Made by a program: the position numbers and the translations under genes | Shown: in pieces, positions 1 through 5,575 of the stretch | Position numbering within the stretch: the first letter of the stretch is position 1 | Layout of the letters: each line of letters opens with the position of its first letter | NCBI GenBank assembly: GCA_014380255.1 | Contig: JACMKG010000396.1 | Coordinates: 1-5,575 of the forward strand | DNA from: Prolixibacteraceae bacterium | GTDB taxonomy: Bacteria > Bacteroidota > Bacteroidia > Bacteroidales > Prolixibacteraceae | Length of the DNA: 5,575 nt | Direction: 5' to 3' | Notes under the pieces: generated by a model | The model's database searches: none | Told to the model about the DNA's origin: nothing | What the model saw: only the letters and a program-made list of their open reading frames with translations

Positions 1-2
1 AT

Positions 3-353
3 ATGGAAAGTGAATCACTGATTCTGTTTTTTATCGTTGCTCTCGTCTTGGTGGGAGGAGCGATTATATTCTCAAGCCTTGTTGGACCAAAATCCACTAA
101 TTTGGCCAAGTCGGAGCCTTATGAATCTGGAATCCCCTCTGAAGGGCCCGCCTGGATACAATTCAACGTAGGGTATTATCTTTTTGCTATTATTTACCTG
201 ATTTTCGATGTAGAGACGGTCTTCCTGTTCCCTTGGGCAGTCGTGATGAAATCGATCGGTATAAGAGCATTTATTGAAATCATTATATTCTTCTTCATAC
301 TAGGTCTTGGACTATTGTATGCATGGAAAAAAGGAGCTTTAAAATGGATGTAA
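3..353 (+). CDS. nuoA: NADH-quinone oxidoreductase subunit A (complex I)
   Basis: Small membrane subunit of complex I that packs against NuoH and NuoJ at the heel where the Q-module meets the membrane arm. The 116-residue product has three hydrophobic segments (about 5-27, 55-80 and 86-107). The loop between the first two carries the family motif YESGIPS (40-46), and the second helix carries [12 protein letters not shown] (68-79) with the conserved acidic pair D69 and E71. Length is slightly below the E. coli protein (147 aa), which fits the shorter forms of the family. The ATG lies two bases from the window edge, so an upstream start and the ribosome binding site cannot be judged. Its last 10 bases overlap the chosen start of nuoB, and the nuoB ribosome binding site lies inside this gene. 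Family assignment is firm; only the start is uncertain. Confidence 0.95.
   Translation: MESESLILFFIVALVLVGGAIIFSSLVGPKSTNLAKSEPYESGIPSEGPAWIQFNVGYYLFAIIYLIFDVETVFLFPWAVVMKSIGIRAFIEIIIFFFILGLGLLYAWKKGALKWM
331..336 (+). promoter_or_regulatory. Shine-Dalgarno site of nuoB
   Basis: AAGGAG ends 7 bases before the ATG at 344 and lies inside the end of nuoA. It decides the nuoB start in favour of ATG 344 over the in-frame ATG at 323, which would put the site inside the gene. It is one of only two clear sites of this kind in the window. Confidence 0.75.
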
Positions 354-904
354 AAATCAAATCAATGGATAATGAAGATTTCAAGGATAATGAATCTCTT
401 GAACTCTTGAAAAAGACAGGCGGCAATGTATTTCTTACCAGTATGGATGCCGTTCTGAACTGGGGTGTATCGAACTCTATCTGGCCACTCACCTTTGCAA
501 CAAGTTGTTGTGGAATTGAGATGATGGCTACCGGAGCTGCGAGACACGACTTTGCCCGTTTTGGGATTGAAGTGTACCGTGCCTCACCGCGACAGGCTGA
601 TGTGATCGTTGTTGCAGGAACCATCGTTCACAAGATGGCTCCTGTGTTAAAACGGTTGTATGATCAGATGCCTGACCCCAAGTATGTCATCGCCATGGGC
701 GCCTGTGCCGTTTCCGGAGGTCCATTCTATTACAATTCCTATTCAGTGGTGCGTGGTGTTGATCACATCATCCCTGTAGATGTCTATGTACCCGGTTGCC
801 CACCCCGCCCTGAAGCCTTATTGTATGGCGTCATGCAACTTCAACGCAAAATTAAGGGTGATACCATTTTTAAAGAAGAAGACCCATCAGATAAATTGCT
901 TTAA
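344..904 (+). CDS. nuoB: NADH-quinone oxidoreductase subunit B (complex I, cluster N2)
   Basis: Peripheral-arm subunit that holds the terminal 4Fe-4S cluster N2, which passes electrons to quinone at the interface with NuoD. The 186-residue product has an acidic N-terminal lead (about 1-26), then the 20-kDa subunit domain. The four N2 ligands are visible: the tandem C55-C56 in [10 protein letters not shown]121 in MGACAVSGG and C152 in [20 protein letters not shown] (78-88) is another family hallmark. I chose ATG 344 because AAGGAG sits 7 bases upstream; the in-frame ATG at 323 would add only seven residues (MEKRSFK) encoded within nuoA. The gene overlaps nuoA by 10 bases, so the two are probably translationally coupled. 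Nothing suggests damage. Related hydrogenase small subunits share the fold, but the tandem cysteine pair and the neighbours make NuoB secure. Confidence 0.97.
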   Translation: MDVKIKSMDNEDFKDNESLELLKKTGGNVFLTSMDAVLNWGVSNSIWPLTFATSCCGIEMMATGAARHDFARFGIEVYRASPRQADVIVVAGTIVHKMAPVLKRLYDQMPDPKYVIAMGACAVSGGPFYYNSYSVVRGVDHIIPVDVYVPGCPPRPEALLYGVMQLQRKIKGDTIFKEEDPSDKLL

Positions 905-916
905 TTGTCAGACAAC

Positions 917-1375
917 ATGTTAAACAGACAAGAATTAACAGATATCATCAGGGCAATTGAACCTGAAGCCCAATTCCCAGAAGGAACTCAACTGATAGAA
1001 GTTGTAGTGCCCTCAGAAAAATTGTTTGCATTGGTTGAAAAACTTAAATCGGAACCTACTACTGCTTTTGACTATTTAGTGGATGAAACGGCCGTTGACT
1101 TCCTGACTCACATGACGATGGTTTATCATTTGGATTCGACCAAATACAGGCATCTGATTGTACTCAAAACGATGCTTACAGATCGTGAGACTCCGGCAAT
1201 CGACAGCTTGACGTCTCTATATCCGACGGCAGAATTCTTCGAACGCGAAGTATTCGACCTTTTTGGAATCCGGTTTAACAACCATCCTAATCTGAAACGT
1301 CTTTACATGGAAGATGATTACGGATATCCGCTTCGTAAAGATTTTCGCGACGAAATAAATATCATTGAACGTTAA
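917..1375 (+). CDS. nuoC: NADH-quinone oxidoreductase subunit C (30-kDa subunit)
   Basis: Peripheral-arm subunit without cofactors that braces NuoD and NuoI in the Q-module. The 152-residue product ends in the 30-kDa signature: ERE-FDLFGI-F--HPNLKR at about 109-128, followed by YGYPLRKDF (135-143). It is a stand-alone protein; many Bacteroides species and E. coli carry a fused NuoCD, so the separate gene is a useful taxonomic hint. The reading frame stays open back to a TTG at 905, directly after the nuoB stop; I prefer ATG 917, because neither codon has a Shine-Dalgarno site and TTG starts are uncommon. The difference is four residues. The gene follows nuoB by 12 bases and precedes nuoD by 10. 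Identity is firm, the exact start less so. Confidence 0.94.
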   Translation: MLNRQELTDIIRAIEPEAQFPEGTQLIEVVVPSEKLFALVEKLKSEPTTAFDYLVDETAVDFLTHMTMVYHLDSTKYRHLIVLKTMLTDRETPAIDSLTSLYPTAEFFEREVFDLFGIRFNNHPNLKRLYMEDDYGYPLRKDFRDEINIIER

Positions 1376-1385
1376 AACCCCGCAT

Positions 1386-2513
1386 ATGGCTGAAGAGATT
1401 ATTAAAGATGTGATTGTTGGGGCGAATGAGGATTTCATTGTGAACCTGGGCCCGCAACACCCTTCTACCCACGGGGTGTTAAGGTTTGAAGTATGCCTGA
1501 AAGGGGAAACTGTAAAATACCTGATTCCGCATATTGGTTACATCCATCGTGGAATCGAGAAAATGTGTGAAGCCAATACGTATCAGGGATTGATTCACCT
1601 GACCGACCGTATGGATTACCTGTCGGCACACATGAACAATGAGGCTGTTTGCCTTTGTGTTGAAGATGCTTTGCAGGTAGAAATTCCCGAACGCGTTAAA
1701 TACATCCGTACAATCCTGGATGAACTAAACCGCATTGCTTCACATCAGCTTTGGTGGAGTGCTTTCGGGATGGACCTGGGAGCCCTGACCACTTTTTTCT
1801 ATGGACTGCGCGACCGTGAACACATCCTTGACATTTTTGAAGAATCATTTGGTTCAAGATTGCTGCATAGCTTTATAACACCAGGTGGATTGATGCATGA
1901 TGTTCACCCTAATTTTCAGAAACGCACCAAGGAGTTTATCACTTATTTCAGGAAAAAGCTTCCTGAATACGACCAGTTGCTGACTGGCAACATCATTTTT
2001 CAAAATCGTTCCAAAGGCATTGGTTACATGAGCCGCGAAACGGCCATTGGCTATGGAGTTACTGGCCCATCGGGCAGAGGTTCGGGCTATTCATGCGATG
2101 TGCGTAAAATTGCTCCCTACGGAGCTTACGATAAAGTTCAGTTTAACGAAATTCTGGAAACCGGTGGCGACACATTTGCTCGCTACAAAGTTAGAATGGC
2201 TGAAATGTGGGAGTCAATGAATATCATTGAGCAACTCATTGACAACATTCCAGAAGGCGATTTCACAGCCAAGATGAAGCCTATTATCAAGCTTCCGGCC
2301 GGTGAATATTTCAGAAGAGTTGAAACTGCCCGCGGTGAACTGGCCGTTTATGTGGTTAGCGATGGGAATAAGACTCCATACCGGATGAGATTCCGTACCC
2401 CTAACTTCAGTAACCTGTTTATAATGAACACACTGACCGCGGGACACAAAATAGCCGACCTGATAGCTATCAGCGGTTCACTCGACCTAGTAATTCCTGA
2501 TATTGACAGATAA
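1386..2513 (+). CDS. nuoD: NADH-quinone oxidoreductase subunit D (49-kDa subunit)
   Basis: Q-module subunit that forms most of the quinone headgroup pocket with NuoB. The 375-residue product opens with the quinone loop NLGPQHPSTHGVLR (20-33). H29 and Y78 (in RMDYLS) match the His and Tyr that hold the quinone headgroup in Thermus and mitochondrial complex I, and D130 in MDLGALT matches the partner Asp. The C-terminus keeps SGSLDLVIPDIDR with the family's final Arg. It lacks the paired Cys motifs that bind nickel in [NiFe] hydrogenase large subunits, so this is not an energy-converting hydrogenase. It is somewhat shorter than the roughly 400 residues of Thermus Nqo4, mainly at the N-terminus. 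ATG 1386 is preferred over an in-frame TTG at 1365 inside nuoC. No Shine-Dalgarno site is visible. The stop codon is immediately followed by the nuoH start, with no nuoEFG. Confidence 0.96.
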   Translation: MAEEIIKDVIVGANEDFIVNLGPQHPSTHGVLRFEVCLKGETVKYLIPHIGYIHRGIEKMCEANTYQGLIHLTDRMDYLSAHMNNEAVCLCVEDALQVEIPERVKYIRTILDELNRIASHQLWWSAFGMDLGALTTFFYGLRDREHILDIFEESFGSRLLHSFITPGGLMHDVHPNFQKRTKEFITYFRKKLPEYDQLLTGNIIFQNRSKGIGYMSRETAIGYGVTGPSGRGSGYSCDVRKIAPYGAYDKVQFNEILETGGDTFARYKVRMAEMWESMNIIEQLIDNIPEGDFTAKMKPIIKLPAGEYFRRVETARGELAVYVVSDGNKTPYRMRFRTPNFSNLFIMNTLTAGHKIADLIAISGSLDLVIPDIDR

Positions 2514-3614
2514 ATGAACGCAAATATGTCATCAAACATCTATGATTTTTCGACTCTAACAGGCGCTATTCACTCCTGGTTATCAGGTATGATGTCGCCA
2601 GGATGGGTTAATTTTACCGAAATGGTTCTTGTCGGGCTGGTTTTCCTTACCTTCTATGCACTGATCGGATTGTTCCTGGTTTACATGGAACGCAAGGTCT
2701 GCGCATTTATGCAGAACAGGGTTGGCCCTAACAGGGTTGGTAAATTTGGTATCTTCCAGACTATTGCCGACCTTATAAAACTGTTGATGAAGGAGTTGAT
2801 TTCTATTCGCAAATCAGACCCCTTGCTATTCAACCTGGCACCTTTCATCGTAATTATCTGTTCCTTCCTGGCCTTGGCTGCACTGCCTTATGCCAAAGGG
2901 CTTCAAGCCATTGATTTCAACATTGGCGTATTTTACATGATTGCCGTTTCCTCGCTGGGCGTTGTAGGTATTTTAATAGCAGGCTGGTCGAGCAATAGTA
3001 AATACGCACTAATTGGAGCTATGAGAAGCGGCGCGCAAATTGTGAGCTATGAGCTTTCTGTAGGACTTTCATTACTTGCAATCGTTATCTTTTCAGGGAC
3101 CATGTCCCTTTCCGGTATCATTGAAAGCCAGGCCAATGGATGGTGGATCTTTAAAGGTCACATTCCTGCATTTATAGCCTTTATCATCTTCCTGATTGCC
3201 AGTACAGCGGAAATCAATCGTGGTCCCTTTGATTTGGCTGAAGCTGAATCAGAATTAACTGCGGGTTTCCATACCGAATATTCAGGGATTAAATTTGCCT
3301 TTTTCTTCCTGGCAGAATACATGAACATGTTTATCGTTGCTGCCCTGGGCGCCACTGTCTTCCTAGGAGGATGGATGCCATTCCACGTAGGCAACTGGGA
3401 AGGCTTTAACCAGATCATGGATTACATTCCTTCATTGGTATGGTTCATTGCAAAGACCTTCTTCATCATCTATATTATCATGTGGTTTAAATGGACATTT
3501 CCACGTTTGCGTATCGACCAGTTGTTAACACTGGAGTGGAAATATCTTTTACCAATCAGTCTATTCAATATTGTATTAATTGCCTTTATCACTTTGATGG
3601 GCTGGCATTTTTGA
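2514..3614 (+). CDS. nuoH: NADH-quinone oxidoreductase subunit H (complex I)
   Basis: Multi-pass membrane subunit (NDUFH/ND1 family) that forms the entry of the quinone chamber and the first part of the proton-coupling path. The 366-residue product shows the cytoplasmic-loop hallmarks in order: YMERKV and [10 protein letters not shown] (57-76), DLIKLLMKE (86-94), then [19 protein letters not shown] (157-175) followed by SYE with E180. Next come [20 protein letters not shown] (233-252) with its acidic cluster E233, E243, E245 and E247, and [17 protein letters not shown] (253-269). These are the charged residues that link quinone chemistry to proton movement in the family. Hydrophobic helices fill the rest, about eight in total. 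The N-terminus is longer than in E. coli (325 aa). ATG 2514 directly abuts the nuoD stop; a second in-frame ATG at 2526 would also be acceptable. No Shine-Dalgarno site is visible. Confidence 0.96.
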   Translation: MNANMSSNIYDFSTLTGAIHSWLSGMMSPGWVNFTEMVLVGLVFLTFYALIGLFLVYMERKVCAFMQNRVGPNRVGKFGIFQTIADLIKLLMKELISIRKSDPLLFNLAPFIVIICSFLALAALPYAKGLQAIDFNIGVFYMIAVSSLGVVGILIAGWSSNSKYALIGAMRSGAQIVSYELSVGLSLLAIVIFSGTMSLSGIIESQANGWWIFKGHIPAFIAFIIFLIASTAEINRGPFDLAEAESELTAGFHTEYSGIKFAFFFLAEYMNMFIVAALGATVFLGGWMPFHVGNWEGFNQIMDYIPSLVWFIAKTFFIIYIIMWFKWTFPRLRIDQLLTLEWKYLLPISLFNIVLIAFITLMGWHF

Positions 3615-3683
3615 GAATAAGGAATAAGGAATAAGGAATAAGAAACACGAATAAGAACACAAATACGAAAGAATAAGGAACAC
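3615..3683 (+). repeat. GAATAAG heptamer repeats, first half of nuoH-nuoI spacer
   Basis: Directly after the nuoH stop, GAATAAG occurs four times in perfect tandem (3615-3642), then again at 3649-3655 and 3671-3677. The last tandem copy and the two later copies each carry a short tail ending in ACAC, giving a longer unit of 12-13 bases: GAATAAGAAACAC (3636-3648), GAATAAGAACAC (3649-3660) and GAATAAGGAACAC (3671-3683). The + strand here is strongly purine-rich. No protein is encoded. Short tandem heptamers are known as intergenic elements in some bacteria, notably cyanobacteria, and similar AT-rich repeats are, from memory, common in Bacteroidota intergenic DNA. Function is unknown. Confidence 0.9.
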
Positions 3684-3713
3684 AGATGACACAGAAAGAG
3701 TTGGCTGTCTTGG

Positions 3714-3750
3714 ACTTGAAACTTGAAAATTTGAACTTGAAACTTTGAAC
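3714..3750 (+). repeat. ACTTGAA heptamer repeats, just before nuoI
   Basis: ACTTGAA occurs in tandem at 3714-3720 and 3721-3727 and again at 3735-3741, followed by the near-copy ACTTTGAAC at 3742-3750. ATTTGAAC at 3729-3736 looks like a decayed copy. The array ends two bases before the nuoI ATG, so it occupies the position where a ribosome binding site would lie. Between this array and the GAATAAG block lies a short stretch (3684-3713) with ACACAG-type sequence and no gene. The repeat is plain in the sequence; its role is not known. Confidence 0.85.
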
Positions 3751-3752
3751 TG

Positions 3753-4235
3753 ATGAATAGTATAATCCAATATTTTACCGACATATATAAAGGGATTTCC
3801 TCGCTCTGGGCCGGATTACGGGTCACCGGGAAATACTTTGTAAGTCCAGGAGAAATTGTGACCCAGCAATATCCCGAGAACCGCGCTACCCTAAAGATGG
3901 AGCCACGCTTCAAGGGTGAGATTATTATGCCGCACGATGAAGAAAACCACCATAGATGTACCGGTTGCGGAATTTGTGAGACCAACTGCCCGAACGGTTC
4001 CATTGAAATCATTACGGATCGTTTACCCAATGCGGAAGGCAAAGTGGAAAGGGTAATTGACAAACATATATACCATCTGTCGATGTGTACATTCTGTGGG
4101 TTGTGCGTGAAAACATGTCCTTCGGATGCACTGGCATTCGGACAGGATTTTGAACATGCCGTTTTTGATCGTCACAAATTGACCAAAGTATTGAACCAGC
4201 CGGGTTCTTCACTAAAAAAGGAGCCAAAGAAATGA
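3753..4235 (+). CDS. nuoI: NADH-quinone oxidoreductase subunit I (two 4Fe-4S clusters)
   Basis: Ferredoxin-like peripheral subunit that carries clusters N6a and N6b and passes electrons to N2 in NuoB. The 160-residue product has an amphipathic N-terminal part (about 1-35) that in the family lies along the membrane surface. It then has two full 4Fe-4S motifs: CTGCGICETNCP with C69, C72, C75 and C79, and CTFCGLCVKTCP with C112, C115, C118 and C122. The C-terminus ends in a basic tail, LKKEPKK. All eight ligands are present. With no NuoEFG encoded in the operon, this subunit is the most exposed cluster carrier and so the most likely contact for an outside donor; that is inference. The start ATG 3753 follows a repeat array rather than a Shine-Dalgarno site. 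The stop overlaps the nuoJ start by four bases (ATGA). Confidence 0.96.
   Translation: MNSIIQYFTDIYKGISSLWAGLRVTGKYFVSPGEIVTQQYPENRATLKMEPRFKGEIIMPHDEENHHRCTGCGICETNCPNGSIEIITDRLPNAEGKVERVIDKHIYHLSMCTFCGLCVKTCPSDALAFGQDFEHAVFDRHKLTKVLNQPGSSLKKEPKK
4218..4223 (+). promoter_or_regulatory. Shine-Dalgarno site of nuoJ
   Basis: AAGGAG lies within the 3' end of nuoI and ends 8 bases before the nuoJ ATG at 4232. With the ATGA overlap it suggests that nuoJ translation is coupled to nuoI. Confidence 0.7.
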
Positions 4236-4753
4236 GCCTGAGTGTATTCATGTTTTATCTGTTATCAGGAATTATCCTGACCTTTTCCGTCTTGTCAGTT
4301 ACAACACGGAGAATTTTGAGAGCCGCCGTATACTTGCTGTTTGTCCTTGTGGCAACATCCGGGTTATACTTTATGCTGAAATACGAATTTATGGCCGCCG
4401 TGCAGTTAACGCTTTACGCGGGGGGTATTGTGGTACTGATCATCTTCAGTATTCTGTTGACCCACCACATCTCGCATCGTTTTCCCCGCCCGGCACTTGC
4501 CAACTTGTTAATGGGAATTGGAGTAGCTGTCACAGGAAGTGCAGTAGTTCTGGCAACCCTTTTAACTCACTCGTTCAAAGCCAGTACACCGACGCTTAAA
4601 GTTGACATGACTGAAATTGGAAATCAACTGTTGAGTACCGGTAAAAACGGATATGTACTTCCATTTGAATTAATCAGTATTTTATTGCTGGCTGCCATGA
4701 TTGCAGCAATTGTTGTTGCCAAAAAAGAAAATAATAAAAATTCAGAGATATGA
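4232..4753 (+). CDS. nuoJ: NADH-quinone oxidoreductase subunit J (complex I)
   Basis: Membrane subunit (ND6 family) between NuoH/NuoA and NuoK. Its third helix changes between alpha and pi-bulge forms in complex I structures and is thought to gate the proton path. The 173-residue product has about five hydrophobic segments. The family core EFMAAVQLTLYAGGIVVLII (52-71) includes Y62, which aligns with the conserved Tyr of that helix. The last helix (about 143-163) is preceded by LPFELISI, as is usual. The C-terminus is a short polar tail, KKENNKNSEI. The start is well supported by AAGGAG eight bases upstream and by the four-base overlap with nuoI; the stop overlaps nuoK in the same way. No sign of damage. 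Confidence 0.95.
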   Translation: MSLSVFMFYLLSGIILTFSVLSVTTRRILRAAVYLLFVLVATSGLYFMLKYEFMAAVQLTLYAGGIVVLIIFSILLTHHISHRFPRPALANLLMGIGVAVTGSAVVLATLLTHSFKASTPTLKVDMTEIGNQLLSTGKNGYVLPFELISILLLAAMIAAIVVAKKENNKNSEI

Positions 4754-5067
4754 TTGAGGGGATTGCTATTGAACATTTCTTAGTGGTCAGCACACTTATG
4801 TTTTTTGCCGGAGTCTATGGATTCATTGTACGCCGGAACCTTATCACCATGCTGATGTCAATTGAACTTATTTTGAATTCGGTAAATATCAATTTTCTGG
4901 TTTTCAACCGATACCTGTATCCTGACCAGTTGCAGGGACATTTCTTTTCACTGTTTGTGGTGGGAATCGCAGCTGCCGAAGCATCGGTAGCCATTGCCCT
5001 GATCATCAACATTTACAGGAATCTAAAGAACATTGATGTTGAAAACGTTAATGAAATGAAGTATTAA
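4750..5067 (+). CDS. nuoK: NADH-quinone oxidoreductase subunit K (complex I)
   Basis: Small three-helix membrane subunit (ND4L, MrpC-like) in the proton path between NuoJ and the antiporter-like subunits. The 105-residue product is close to the usual length of about 100. It contains GFIVRRNLITMLMSIELILN (24-43) with E39, and GIAAAEASVAIAL (72-84) with E77. These match the two membrane glutamates, E36 and E72 in E. coli, that are needed for pumping. The C-terminal NLKNIDVENVNEMKY is also typical. The ATG sits in an ATGA overlap with the nuoJ stop. No good Shine-Dalgarno site is seen upstream, so translation is probably coupled to nuoJ. Identification is secure. Confidence 0.97.
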   Translation: MIEGIAIEHFLVVSTLMFFAGVYGFIVRRNLITMLMSIELILNSVNINFLVFNRYLYPDQLQGHFFSLFVVGIAAAEASVAIALIINIYRNLKNIDVENVNEMKY

Positions 5068-5081
5068 AAAGAAGCGGTTGG

Positions 5082-5100
5082 CTACTATCTGCTGACTTCT
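5082..5100 (+). repeat. Degenerate period-7 CTNCT repeat in nuoK-nuoL spacer
   Basis: CTACT (5082-5086), CTGCT (5089-5093) and CTTCT (5096-5100) stand exactly seven bases apart in the 67-bp gap between nuoK and nuoL. Only three imperfect units are present, so chance cannot be excluded. The rest of the gap is A-rich leader for nuoL. Confidence 0.4.
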
Positions 5101-5134
5101 GGCAAAAAATCGTACTAACAAAAGATAAAATAAA

Positions 5135-5575
5135 ATGACAGGATTTGCCTATACTATATTAATCCCATTGATTCCATTGGTAATGTTTTTAATTACCGGA
5201 TTGTTGGGAATGAAATGGAAACCCATCGTATCGGGCTTGCTGGGAACAATCGGGATGGGAACATCATTTATCCTTTCTTTGATCACAGCAGGTAAATACT
5301 TTTTGGGAGGTCATCATGCCGAAGGCTTTCAAAGCATCATTCCTTTGGAAGTTACCTGGCTGAGGTTTACTGAGACCCTTCATATCAATATGGGAATTTT
5401 ACTGGATCCCATATCAGTGATGATGTTGGTTGTAATTACTACCATATCGTTTATGGTGCATCTTTACAGCCTTGGATTCATGAAAGGTGATAAAGGGTTC
5501 GCCCGCTTTTATGCTTTCATGTCGTTGTTTACCTTTTCGATGCTTGGACTGGTTATTGCCACCAACATCTTCCAG
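5135..5575 (+). CDS. nuoL: NADH-quinone oxidoreductase subunit L, N-terminal part
   Basis: Antiporter-like proton-pumping subunit (ND5 family) at the far end of the membrane arm, cut by the window edge. The visible 147 residues stay open to the last base. Full-length NuoL proteins are about 600-650 residues. Hydrophobic segments lie at about 4-24, 31-51, 86-109 and 124-144. The stretch GILLDPISVMMLVV (87-100), then HLYSLGFM (109-116) and RFYAFMSLFTFSMLGLV (124-140), is characteristic of NuoL rather than NuoM or NuoN. The pumping residues, beginning with the helix-5 Glu (E144 in E. coli), lie beyond the edge and cannot be checked. ATG 5135 follows an A-rich leader without a Shine-Dalgarno site, 67 bases after nuoK. 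nuoM and nuoN are expected to follow. Confidence 0.94.
   Translation, partial: MTGFAYTILIPLIPLVMFLITGLLGMKWKPIVSGLLGTIGMGTSFILSLITAGKYFLGGHHAEGFQSIIPLEVTWLRFTETLHINMGILLDPISVMMLVVITTISFMVHLYSLGFMKGDKGFARFYAFMSLFTFSMLGLVIATNIFQ

Noticed and set aside
323..343. Earlier in-frame ATG for nuoB
   Set aside because: AAGGAG at 331-336 is correctly spaced for ATG 344 and would lie inside the gene if 323 were used.
295..624. Minus-strand open frame opposite nuoA/nuoB
   Set aside because: Shadow of the well-conserved nuoB frame; no recognisable protein features.
905..916. TTG start for nuoC
   Set aside because: It directly follows the nuoB stop but has no supporting signal; ATG 917 is only four codons downstream and keeps the whole domain.
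1365..1385. TTG start for nuoD inside nuoC
   Set aside because: The seven added residues show no family similarity, and ATG 1386 gives a normal spacing after nuoC.
3615..3750. CRISPR array
   Set aside because: Units are 7 bases and contiguous, with no 25-40-base repeats or unique spacers.
3715..3752. Bacteroidota promoter for nuoI (TTTG and TANNTTTG elements)
   Set aside because: TTTG occurs at 3730 and 3744, but they are too close together and neither has the TA needed for the -7 element; they arise from the repeat.
3470..4063. Minus-strand open frame of 197 codons across the end of nuoH, the spacer and nuoI
   Set aside because: It lies antisense to two certain genes, and its middle is translated repeat (LIPYS- and KFQV-like runs) that is open only because the heptamers have no stop on that strand.
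5070..5100. Terminator hairpin after nuoK
   Set aside because: AGAAG and CTTCT could pair, but the stem is only 5 bp with a long loop and no T-run follows.
344..5575. Energy-converting [NiFe] hydrogenase (Ech/Mbh) or archaeal Fpo operon in place of complex I
   Set aside because: NuoD lacks the nickel-binding Cys pairs, and separate NuoA, NuoJ and NuoK are present; sequence features and start usage look bacterial, not methanogen.

Overview
The window holds the first nine genes of an operon for respiratory complex I (proton-pumping NADH:quinone oxidoreductase type), all on the + strand, in the order nuoA-B-C-D-H-I-J-K-L. nuoL is cut by the right edge, and nuoM and nuoN would be expected beyond it. 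The likely source is a member of the Bacteroidota, probably the Bacteroidales/Marinilabiliales side. Three things point there: the operon lacks nuoE, nuoF and nuoG; most genes start after A-rich leaders without a Shine-Dalgarno site; and the one long spacer carries AT-rich heptamer repeats. This assignment is inference, as no database search was possible.

Layout. Positions 3-2513 encode NuoA (membrane, heel), NuoB (carries cluster N2), NuoC and NuoD (30-kDa and 49-kDa Q-module subunits, here separate genes rather than a fused nuoCD). The nuoD stop codon directly abuts the nuoH start at 2514, so the NADH-dehydrogenase module genes nuoEFG are absent from their usual place. nuoH (2514-3614) is followed by the only sizeable interruption, a 138-bp spacer (3615-3752) built mostly of short repeats. 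Then come nuoI (two 4Fe-4S clusters), nuoJ and nuoK, coupled by 4-base ATGA overlaps, a 67-bp spacer, and the first 147 codons of nuoL.

How the genes work together. NuoB, C, D and I form the quinone-reducing arm. NuoH, A, J and K form the membrane heel and the start of the proton path. NuoL is the distal antiporter-like pump. Every key residue checked is present: four N2 cysteines in NuoB, eight cluster cysteines in NuoI, the quinone-site His and Tyr in NuoD, and the two membrane glutamates in NuoK. The complex therefore looks functional. Without NuoEFG in the operon the electron donor is unclear; ferredoxin, flavodoxin or an unlinked input module are the usual suggestions for such 11-subunit complexes.

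No new biological system is evident. The parts that deserve a second look are the repeat-built nuoH-nuoI spacer, its strand-asymmetric stop codons, a weaker period-7 pattern in the nuoK-nuoL spacer, and the missing electron-input module.
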